NCBI GenBank assembly: GCA_014804865.1
Contig: JAAUYY010000139.1
Span: 1 to 6,462, forward strand
Source of the DNA: Desulfovibrio sp.
GTDB lineage: Bacteria; Desulfobacterota; Desulfovibrionia; Desulfovibrionales; Desulfovibrionaceae
Length of the DNA stretch: 6,462 bases
Direction: 5' to 3'
Below are positions 1 to 6,122 of this stretch, piece after piece (the stretch's first letter is position 1; every line of letters begins with the position of its first letter). A program made the translations under genes and the position numbers. The notes beneath the pieces are model-generated. The model had not been told where the DNA came from. It saw only the letters and a program-made list of their open reading frames with translations, and did no database searches.

Positions 1-298
<298 letters not shown>

Positions 299-304
<6 letters not shown>

Positions 305-1420
305 AAAATCTTCCGTCCGGTCCGCGGCGTCGCCGTTTCCAGTCAGCGCCGCGCAGACGGTCTTAGCCATATATTCCGCGCTCGTTAAATATTTTATGGC
401 TTTCATGCCCGCGCTCATTTTCCGTCGCGCCTCGGGACTCGATAATACGTCGATCATGGCTTTAGCCAATTTTTGCGGATCGTTTTCTTCTATCCAAAGC
501 GCGGAGGCGTCGGATGGGAGACGCTCCATATGGAGAGGGTTTACGGAGCAAATGAGGGGCAATTCGGCGGCTACGCCGCTCCAGAGCACTTGAGGAGTCT
601 CCTCTTCCGACGCTCCGGGCGCTATCCATCCGTCGCAGAAAGCGCAGACTTCGGAAAGAGGCTGGTCGCCCAGAATACTCAATCTGGACATGACTCCCAG
701 GCTCCCCGCCTCGCGCAAAATTTCAGCATAGCGGGGGCCTTCGCCAAACATACGGACTTCCCAGGGAGGCAAATTCTCTTTCTGCCATAGAGCGGCCATA
801 GCGCGGATGACGAGCAAAGCGCCCGAGCGAGGCAAAAGACTGGCCGCCATGCCGAAGGCGAAATGAAAATCGTCGTTATAATCCGCATTGTCGCGGACTC
901 GAGCGACGGAGTAACTCGCCGCGTCGATTCCGGGCGCGACGCTCCGGAATTTCGCCTCGTCGCCCATCGCGGCGCGAATCTCGCCGACTATCCGGCCAGT
1001 TCCGCAAAAGAACTCCCGTCCTCTCGAGAGAAAACGGATCTCGCGCGCCTCGCTCCCTGGCGCGTCCATGAAAAAGGCGAAAGAAAGATCCGTTTCGCGC
1101 TTGCCGCGCAATTTTAGAAGTCCTCGTCCGACGCCTAAAGCGCGTTTGCCCACGATCAAAACTCCCAGCTTTTCCGCGGAGCGTTGCCAGCGCCAAAGCT
1201 TGAAAGTCCGGATCGGATTTCCCGCCGAGGCCGCTAACAAACAGGGGATAGCCTCGTCTCTCGCCAAATCCGCGACGGACGATCCGCGGGGACAGACGAC
1301 GAAGGGTTCGATGGCGTCCTCCGAACGCGCCCGCCGAATCAAAGCCCCGATCTGCGTTAAGTAAAGCTCCCGTCTCTCGCCGGATTCGTCGCCTTCGTCG
1401 GCGACAATAGCTACGCGCAT
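299..1420 (-). CDS. Glycosyltransferase, GT-B fold (GT4-like, divergent)
   Basis: A 373-aa protein resembling family 4 (glycos_transf_1) glycosyltransferases, which move a sugar from a nucleotide-sugar donor to a glycan or lipid acceptor in the cytoplasm or at the inner face of the membrane. The N-terminal half (1-160) is poorly conserved. VAPGID (161-166) matches the inter-domain signature. The C-terminal Rossmann-like half shows MFGEGPR (224-230), LSILGDQPLSEV (247-258), and the donor-site region around EEETPQVLW (272-280) followed by AAELP (284-288). The usual EX7E motif is incomplete: Glu273 is present, but the second Glu is Ser281, and the following A.G.P context is altered. No signal peptide or membrane segment is seen. 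The ATG lies 2 nt after the CutA-like stop, implying co-transcription. The family call is fairly secure; substrate and activity are unknown. Confidence 0.72.
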
Positions 1421-1422
1421 AT

Positions 1423-1776
1423 TTATCCAGTCCCGCCGTTATCCTCTATCCAACGCAAAAACTCTGAAAGCCCCCCGGAAATGGAGAACGCCAAAACGCA
1501 TGGAACGATATCCGGATGCGAAGCGCGGGCGACTCGAACGAGAGAGTCGAACGCGCCGTCGGCGATTTGAGCGAACAGCAGGCATTCCGCCCTCTCGCGT
1601 ATCTCGCCGCGCCAGCGATAGATCGATATCGCTCCAGGAACAATATTAATCCCCGCCGCCAGCCCATTCTCTACCAGCTCTCGCCCTATCGAACGCGCGA
1701 CGGCGAAATCCGGACAAGTCATATAGACGAGAAAGAGCTTATCGGCGAGCTCTACTCGACCGGTCTGACTTTTCAC
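1423..1776 (-). CDS. cutA: CutA-like protein (divergent CutA1 family)
   Basis: A small protein of the CutA1 family, trimeric cytoplasmic proteins linked to divalent-cation tolerance in E. coli; their biochemical role remains unclear. Family landmarks are visible: LVYMTCPDFAVARSIGRELV, LAAGINIVPGAISIYRWRGEI, then ASHPDIVP and a closing FLRWIEDN. Several usual residues differ. The Cys of the LAACVN segment is Gly, and the HPYE.PE stretch reads HPDIVPC. I chose the GTG at 1776 (118 codons including stop, close to the normal family length) because GGGGAAAGAG lies just upstream. A TTG at 1812 would add a basic 12-residue tail but has no clear ribosome site. With the GTG, the gene overlaps the umuC 3' end by 38 nt. 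Its TAA stop is 2 nt before the glycosyltransferase ATG. Confidence 0.82.
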   Translation of the reverse strand: MKSQTGRVELADKLFLVYMTCPDFAVARSIGRELVENGLAAGINIVPGAISIYRWRGEIRERAECLLFAQIADGAFDSLVRVARASHPDIVPCVLAFSISGGLSEFLRWIEDNGGTG

Positions 1777-3109
1777 GCGTCTCTTTCCCCGCTTTTGTTT
1801 CGCCCGTTCCAACCGCGAGCAACTCGCCTATATCAGTCGTCCAGGCGGGCGATAGGCGCTCCCTTTTCATATGCCAATCCGCGTCCTTCAATCCCTGGGC
1901 GGCGAAAAAGAGAGTTCCCCGCCCATTAACTCGATTTACGCGATCGATCAGCTCCATGAGCTTCTCGCGTCTAGCGTTAAACTCCTCGGCTCCCGTTGCC
2001 ATATCGAGAAGATCGCGCTGTTTTTTCGCGGGATCGGAAAGATCAGTAAGCATGACCATGACCTTGGCGTAGGCGTAGCCGGATCTATATATTTGGCGAA
2101 CTCCCTTCCGCGCGGCGCGTATCAAGACCGCCGTATCGTTGGCGGGCCTGGCCAGCCGGATCATTATCATTTCGTCGCGCTGGGGCGCTCCTTCCGCGTA
2201 AAACGCGGTCTGAATACGCGCGCTCACCGCGCCGCAAACGAGCTTTTTGCCGCGCAATTTCTCGCTGGCCCGAGCGGCGTGCCACGCCGCGGCCTCGAGC
2301 AACGGCTCCAGATCCCGGACTTTTCGCCCCAGAGATCGCGAAGATATAATCGTAGTATGCGTCATGGGTATTTCCTCGCGGATGGAGGGAATTCCGCGAA
2401 GCTCCATTTGCAGATTAACTCCGACGATCGTCATCAGACGGCGGATCAGCTGTGTGTCGGCGTCGCGCAGTTCCCGGGCGTTGTAAATTCCGTTTTCGCG
2501 CAATTTCGCGGAGCTTTTGCGCCCTACTCCCCATACGTCGGCGACCGGCGTCTTCTCAAGGATATAATTTATTCGCGACGAGGTCGACAGGTCAAAAACG
2601 CCGCCGCATTCCGGAACTTTTTTCGCCACTCGCGTCGCTATTTTCGCGAGAGCCTTGGTGGGCGCCACGCCTATGGACACTGGCAAACCCACCCATTTAA
2701 GAGTCCTGCTTCTGATGAGTTTTACGATCTCGTCGACGTTCGCGGCGCCCGCGCCCGACAGACGAACGAAGGCCTCGTCAATGGAATAAATCTCGATGTC
2801 CGGCGCGACGCTCGCGATGGTTTTCATGACTCTGCGCGACAAATCGCCGTAAAGCGCGTAATTGGAGGAAAAAACGGCGACGTTGTTCGACTCGAGCATA
2901 CGCCGCAACTGATACTCCGGCTCCCCCATGGGCACGCCCAGCTTTTTCGCTTCCCGACTTCTGGCCACAACGCATCCGTCGTTATTCGAAAGAACCACGA
3001 CCGGTCTGTCGCGCAAATCTGGCCTCGCGACCTTCTCGCAGGACGCGTAAAAGGAGTCGCAATCGACAAGCGCGATCAAAGATCCATCCGGAGCCGAAAA
3101 TCTCTTCAT
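1739..3109 (-). CDS. umuC: UmuC-type Y-family DNA polymerase (Pol V catalytic subunit-like)
   Basis: A 456-aa translesion DNA polymerase of the UmuC branch of the Y family, which copies past damaged bases. The palm begins with LVDCDSFYASCE (14-25), giving metal ligand Asp16 and steric-gate Tyr21. YSIDEAF (108-114) supplies catalytic Asp111-Glu112. A helix-hairpin-helix-like stretch is at 187-208 (WGVGRKSSAKL). The little-finger region follows, with a likely beta-clamp motif QRDLL (364-368). The UmuC-type ending GRGTLFFAAQG then WHMKRERLSPAWTTDIGELL separates it from DinB. The protein is about 30 residues longer than E. coli UmuC (422), through a Lys/Arg-rich tail (about 436-456) that overlaps cutA. 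The ATG is preceded by GAGAGATAAAA. No umuD-like gene lies upstream; bases 3110-3677 look non-coding. It heads the leftward operon. Confidence 0.95.
   Translation of the reverse strand: MKRFSAPDGSLIALVDCDSFYASCEKVARPDLRDRPVVVLSNNDGCVVARSREAKKLGVPMGEPEYQLRRMLESNNVAVFSSNYALYGDLSRRVMKTIASVAPDIEIYSIDEAFVRLSGAGAANVDEIVKLIRSRTLKWVGLPVSIGVAPTKALAKIATRVAKKVPECGGVFDLSTSSRINYILEKTPVADVWGVGRKSSAKLRENGIYNARELRDADTQLIRRLMTIVGVNLQMELRGIPSIREEIPMTHTTIISSRSLGRKVRDLEPLLEAAAWHAARASEKLRGKKLVCGAVSARIQTAFYAEGAPQRDEMIMIRLARPANDTAVLIRAARKGVRQIYRSGYAYAKVMVMLTDLSDPAKKQRDLLDMATGAEEFNARREKLMELIDRVNRVNGRGTLFFAAQGLKDADWHMKRERLSPAWTTDIGELLAVGTGETKAGKETREKSDRSSRARR
1781..1790 (-). promoter_or_regulatory. Ribosome binding site supporting the GTG start of cutA
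   Basis: On the minus strand GGGGAAAGAG lies 4 nt before the GTG codon at 1776-1774. No comparable purine run precedes the alternative TTG at 1812. The site is inside the 3' end of the umuC-type gene, so cutA translation is probably coupled to it. Confidence 0.5.
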
Positions 3110-3155
3110 TTTTATCTCTCGCTTTCCCTCTCCGCTCGCAAAATAACCTTCGAAC

Positions 3156-3172
3156 TTTCCAGATTCTGGAAA
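3156..3172. promoter_or_regulatory. Perfect 8+1+8 dyad, candidate operator upstream of umuC
   Basis: TTTCCAGA-T-TCTGGAAA is a perfect inverted repeat centred at 3164, about 55 nt upstream of the umuC ATG. A TTCGAA palindrome lies just beside it (3149-3154). Translesion polymerase genes are commonly repressed by LexA, so this may be an SOS operator. It does not match the LexA boxes I know from Gammaproteobacteria (CTGT-N8-ACAG), Bacillus (GAAC-N4-GTTC) or Alphaproteobacteria (GTTC-N7-GTTC). The role is inferred from position and symmetry. Confidence 0.4.
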
Positions 3173-3229
3173 CTGGCCCGGGTATCGTGTCGCCGAACAA
3201 CCGCTCCGCCTCCGTCGGACGCCAAGAAT

Positions 3230-3249
3230 ATTTTTTTAAAAAATTTTTT
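3230..3249. other. A/T tract (T7-A6-T6) in the divergent intergenic region
   Basis: Seven T, six A and six T follow one another (3231-3249), embedded in GC-rich sequence about 120-140 nt upstream of umuC. Such phased A/T tracts can bend DNA or act as an upstream promoter element. No matching -35/-10 pair is convincing beside it. Confidence 0.3.
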
Positions 3250-3381
3250 CCGCGACCGCGCCTCGCTCCTTAAAGCGCCAAACTTATCGACCCGCAATTA
3301 TTTCCGCTTGTTGGATTTTCTCTAGAGATTATTTAGTTCTGGCTAATAGTTTAAAAAATTTTATCCTCTTTTATAGAGTTT

Positions 3382-3411
3382 TTTATCGTCTTTCCTAAAA
3401 ATGGCTGTCAA
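3382..3411 (-). promoter_or_regulatory. Candidate sigma-70-type promoter for the umuC-cutA-glycosyltransferase operon
   Basis: On the minus strand a perfect TTGACA (3411-3406) is followed after 18 nt by GATAAA (3387-3382), four of six matches to TATAAT. Transcription would start near 3375, leaving a 5' leader of about 265 nt that includes the A/T tract and the 17-nt dyad. The long leader and the modest -10 make this tentative; a nearer promoter overlapping the dyad is possible. Confidence 0.28.
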
Positions 3412-3482
3412 AGCCTAAAATCCTGCGATAATTTAAGAATAATTTACAATCTTTGATAATAAATCGCTATTTCTTTGTGAAT

Positions 3483-3509
3483 TTGACATAAAATTCTGAA
3501 CAATATACT
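3483..3509 (+). promoter_or_regulatory. Candidate sigma-70-type promoter for the nrdD operon
   Basis: A perfect -35 TTGACA (3483-3488) is followed by TATACT (3504-3509, five of six matches) with a 15-nt spacer, shorter than the preferred 17. Transcription would start near 3516 and give a leader of about 160 nt before nrdD. The surrounding AT-rich sequence suits a promoter. No clear pair of NrdR boxes or full FNR site is visible around it. Confidence 0.42.
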
Positions 3510-3566
3510 CTGTCTTTGCGATAAAAACGACGCGAAATACATTCTCTAATAGCAAGGCTAACAAGA

Positions 3567-3617
3567 GAGGCGGCGGATGACAAGACGCCGCTCGGCGGTC
3601 GCCGGATTCGGCGCCTC
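3567..3617 (+). promoter_or_regulatory. GC-rich leader with mutually exclusive hairpins
   Basis: GCGGCG (3570-3575) can pair with CGCCGC (3586-3591), leaving the candidate leader ATG in the 10-nt loop. Alternatively GAGGCG (3567-3572) can pair with CGCCTC (3612-3617), which would hide the leader ribosome site. Small hairpins CGGC-GGTC-GCCG (3593-3604) and GCCG-GATT-CGGC (3601-3612) compete as well. No T-run typical of an intrinsic terminator follows directly. I see no known riboswitch consensus, including no B12 box. Confidence 0.3.
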
Positions 3618-3639
3618 CGGTTTGCGCGAAACATTTTAA
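3577..3639 (+). CDS. Possible 20-aa leader peptide upstream of nrdD
   Basis: ATG at 3577 opens a 20-codon frame, M-T-R-R-R-S-A-V-A-G-F-G-A-S-G-L-R-E-T-F, ending in TAA 38 nt before the nrdD ATG. Its Shine-Dalgarno sequence AAGAGAGG (3563-3570) is placed 6 nt before the ATG and is stronger than that of nrdD. The frame sits in GC-rich DNA that can fold into competing hairpins, which resembles a translated leader or attenuator. Three Arg codons in a row follow the start. I recognise no homologue; a chance ORF in GC-rich DNA remains quite possible. Confidence 0.28.
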   Translation: MTRRRSAVAGFGASGLRETF

Positions 3640-3677
3640 CGGCGCGCGTTTCCAGATTTTAGCGAACGGGATATAAT

Positions 3678-5927
3678 ATGCAAGGCTCGATTATAAAACG
3701 CGACGGTTCGAAGGCGCCTTTCGATTCCCTGAAGATCCTCAACGCCATTTCCCGGGCGAATCAGGCCGTCGAAGGCGAGGAAATGTCGCCTACGGATCTC
3801 TTGTTTGTTACGGAGAAAGTCTGCAAGAAACTCGAGCAGAAGGATCTGCGTCAGGTGGAGGAAATTCAGGACGTAGTCGAGGAATGTCTCATCCAGTTTG
3901 ACTACGCCCGCACGGCGAAAGCCTACATACTCTATCGGGCCGAGCACGCGAAGCTTCGCAACGCGGAATCCTATCTAATGGATATTTATAAGAAACTTAC
4001 CTGGTCAGCCGCCGTTGACGAAGACATCAAGAGGGAGAACGCGAATATAGACGGCGACACGGCCATGGGGACGATGCTCAAGTACGGCTCCGAAGGCTCC
4101 AAATTTTTTATAGATAACTATATCCTGCCTCGCGACGCGGCCGCGGCCCATGAAAGCGGCGATATCCACATTCACGACAAAGATTTTTATATGCTTACTG
4201 AGACCTGTTGCCAGATCGATCTAATCAGGCTCTTCCGGCGCGGTTTTTACACGGGCCACGGCTTTTTGCGCGAGCCAAATTCCATTGAGAGTTACGCGGC
4301 TCTCGCGTGCATAGCGATCCAGGCCAATCAAAACGAGATGCACGGCGGACAGAGCGTCCCAAATTTTGACTGGGCCATGGCCGACGGCGTCCGCAAGACC
4401 TATAAAAAAGAATACCGTTCCGCACTCGCTTCTTTCCTGCGCATAACGGGGGGATTGAGCCGCGAAGACGGCGAGGCGCTAGCCGATCGAATCCTCAAAA
4501 GAGTCGGTCGCGAGCCGCGCATGGGCGAGGAAGAGCTCATGCGCCAGGCGGTAGAAGCTCTGCCCGACGCGTCTGAAAACTGGATCAAGGCCTGCGATTA
4601 CGCGGCCGACGAAGCGCGCCGCAATACGGAAAGACGCGTTTATCAATCGATGGAGGCGCTGATTCATAATCTGAACACAATGAACTCCCGCGCGGGAGCG
4701 CAAGTTCCTTTCAGCTCCATAAATTACGGCACGGACACTTCGCCCGAAGGCCGGATGGTCATGAAGAATCTGTTGCTCGCGACGCAGGCCGGTCTGGGAA
4801 ATGGCGAAACGTCAATTTTCCCCGTTCAGATTTTCAAGGTAAAGGAAGGTCTGAATTACAATCCGGGCGAACCCAATTACGATCTTTTTAAACTCGCCAT
4901 GGAAACGTCCGCGAAACGCCTCTTCCCCAATTTCAGTTTTCTGGACGCGCCTTTCAACCTTCAATATTACCGCGAAGGCGACTACAATAGCGAAGTCGCC
5001 TATATGGGATGTCGGACGCGCGTCCTTGGCAACGTTTATGATCCTCTCCGCGAGGTAACTTGCGGTCGCGGCAACTTGAGCTTTACCTCGGTGAATCTTC
5101 CGCGTCTGGGAATAGAGGCCAAAGGCGACGTCGATAAATTTTTTGCCATGCTGGACGAGAAAATCGATCTTGTATTCCGCCAGCTCCTGCATCGCTTCAA
5201 GATTCAGAGCTCGCGAAAAGTGCGCAACTATCCTTTTCTCATGGGCAACGGCATCTGGATCGATTCGGAGAATCTATCGGTCAACGACAGTATAGGCGAA
5301 ATTCTCAAACACGGCACGCTTACGATCGGCTTCATCGGTCTCGCGGAAACTCTCGTGTCTCTAATAGGCGTCCACCATGGCCAGGACGAAAGAGCCCAGG
5401 AGCTGGGATTAAAAATCGTCGGGCATATGCGGAAGCGGGCCGACGAAGAGGCGGAAAAAACCGGACTCAATTTTTCCCTGATCGCCACGCCCGCCGAAAG
5501 CTTAAGCGGCCGGTTTACGGCGCTTGATCGCGCGCGTTACGGCGTCATCGAAGGCGTTACGGATCGGGAATATTACACGAACTCTTTTCATGTGCCCGTG
5601 TATTTTCCCATCAGGGCCCATAAAAAAATCAGCATCGAGGCTCCCTATCACGCGCTGACCAACGCGGGCCACATTACCTATGTGGAAATTGACGGCGACA
5701 CGTCGGACAATACGGGCGCTTTCGAAAAAATTATCCGCTTCATGCGGGAAAAGGGAATCGGCTACGGCTCCGTAAACCATCCCGTCGATCGCGATCCCAT
5801 CTGCGGTTATACGGGAATCATCAAGGACGTCTGCCCCCGTTGCGGACGCAGGGCGGGCGAGGGAGTAAGCGCCGAGAAGCTAAAGGAATTAGCTAAACGC
5901 TATCCGAACGTTCCATATTGGGAATAG
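3678..5927 (+). CDS. nrdD: Anaerobic (class III) ribonucleoside-triphosphate reductase, catalytic chain lacking the glycyl-radical tail
   Basis: A 749-aa enzyme that reduces ribonucleoside triphosphates to dNTPs without oxygen, in the cytoplasm. Residues 3-95 form an ATP-cone (IIKRDGSKAPFDSLKI), the allosteric nucleotide site. The NrdD barrel follows, with GDIHIHDKDFY (161-171), CCQIDL (177-182), TGHGFLREP (192-200), HGGQSVPNFD (222-231), MGCRTR (443-448) and a late ATPAESLSGRF plus TDREYYTNSFHVPVYF. Cys445 or Cys462 is the likely thiyl-radical cysteine; I cannot choose with certainty. The C-terminal metal-type motif has Cys709, Cys719 and Cys722, with Asp706 where a first CxxC cysteine could sit. 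The chain then ends at two TAG codons without the RVxGY glycyl-radical motif, which lies on the next ORF. GGGA lies 6 nt before the ATG. It is the first gene of the nrdD-nrdG operon. Confidence 0.95.
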   Translation: MQGSIIKRDGSKAPFDSLKILNAISRANQAVEGEEMSPTDLLFVTEKVCKKLEQKDLRQVEEIQDVVEECLIQFDYARTAKAYILYRAEHAKLRNAESYLMDIYKKLTWSAAVDEDIKRENANIDGDTAMGTMLKYGSEGSKFFIDNYILPRDAAAAHESGDIHIHDKDFYMLTETCCQIDLIRLFRRGFYTGHGFLREPNSIESYAALACIAIQANQNEMHGGQSVPNFDWAMADGVRKTYKKEYRSALASFLRITGGLSREDGEALADRILKRVGREPRMGEEELMRQAVEALPDASENWIKACDYAADEARRNTERRVYQSMEALIHNLNTMNSRAGAQVPFSSINYGTDTSPEGRMVMKNLLLATQAGLGNGETSIFPVQIFKVKEGLNYNPGEPNYDLFKLAMETSAKRLFPNFSFLDAPFNLQYYREGDYNSEVAYMGCRTRVLGNVYDPLREVTCGRGNLSFTSVNLPRLGIEAKGDVDKFFAMLDEKIDLVFRQLLHRFKIQSSRKVRNYPFLMGNGIWIDSENLSVNDSIGEILKHGTLTIGFIGLAETLVSLIGVHHGQDERAQELGLKIVGHMRKRADEEAEKTGLNFSLIATPAESLSGRFTALDRARYGVIEGVTDREYYTNSFHVPVYFPIRAHKKISIEAPYHALTNAGHITYVEIDGDTSDNTGAFEKIIRFMREKGIGYGSVNHPVDRDPICGYTGIIKDVCPRCGRRAGEGVSAEKLKELAKRYPNVPYWE

Positions 5928-5932
5928 TAGCA

Positions 5933-5940
5933 AGAGGGGG
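5933..5940 (+). promoter_or_regulatory. Strong Shine-Dalgarno for the separate glycyl-radical ORF
   Basis: AAGAGGGGG begins just after the second TAG of nrdD and ends 8 nt before the ATG at 5949, an ideal spacing. It argues that the 57-aa ORF is translated by its own initiation rather than only by read-through, and it favours this ATG over the in-frame ATG at 5955. Confidence 0.7.
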
Positions 5941-5948
5941 AAATCGTC

Positions 5949-6122
5949 ATGCTAATGAAATCGGATCTGTACAAAACCATTAAATCAACCGGCAAAAAAA
6001 TCGGAGAGGGCGTGGGCTTCGAGCGGATCAGACGGATCACCGGCTATCTCGTTGGCAGTCTCGACAGATTCAACAACGCCAAACGCGCCGAAGAGAAAGA
6101 TCGCGTTCGTCATGGGTGCTGA
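5949..6122 (+). CDS. Stand-alone glycyl-radical domain of class III ribonucleotide reductase
   Basis: A 57-aa protein whose second half is the C-terminal glycyl-radical segment normally fused to NrdD. FERIRRITGYLVG (24-36) contains the RVxGY-type signature with Gly32 as the expected radical site, followed by SLDRFNNAKRAEEKDRVRHG (37-56), the usual end of class III enzymes. The first 23 residues are a lysine-rich lead with no recognised domain. It lies in the same frame as nrdD, after two TAG stops and six further codons, and has its own strong ribosome site. Its last 11 nt overlap the start of nrdG. By inference it docks into the NrdD barrel so that NrdG can put a radical on Gly32, which would then oxidise the active-site cysteine. 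GrcA (YfiD), the spare glycyl-radical domain for pyruvate formate-lyase, is a functional parallel. Read-through of the TAGs to make a fused chain is an alternative. Confidence 0.88.
   Translation: MLMKSDLYKTIKSTGKKIGEGVGFERIRRITGYLVGSLDRFNNAKRAEEKDRVRHGC

Noticed and set aside
3112..3297. A 61-codon basic frame on the minus strand just upstream of umuC, considered as a UmuD remnant
   Set aside because: It has a TTG start without a ribosome site, no Ser/Lys peptidase motifs or other UmuD features, and its frame runs through the dyad and the A/T tract, so it looks non-coding.
1871..3325. A 484-codon open frame on the + strand opposite umuC
   Set aside because: It is antisense to a clearly recognisable polymerase gene, has Arg/His-rich composition typical of reverse-strand reading of GC-rich DNA, shows no domain I recognise, and runs across the control region.
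3451..3470. FNR-like site (TTGAT at 3453-3457 followed by AATC)
   Set aside because: Only one half-site matches; the second arm does not read ATCAA at the right spacing, although an FNR-type control of nrdD would make sense.
3496..3512. NrdR-box-like sequence (ACAATATACT) at the nrdD promoter
   Set aside because: It matches only part of the palindromic NrdR consensus and there is no second box about three helical turns away; most of it is explained by the -10 element.
3510..3677. tRNA, cobalamin riboswitch or CRISPR in the nrdD leader
   Set aside because: No cloverleaf, no B12 box and no regular repeats are visible; only the hairpins already listed.
5925..5948. nrdD as a simple pseudogene or sequencing error
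   Set aside because: Two TAG codons plus a well-spaced Shine-Dalgarno and an intact downstream radical domain are not what a single base error or random decay gives, and both halves keep all recognisable motifs.
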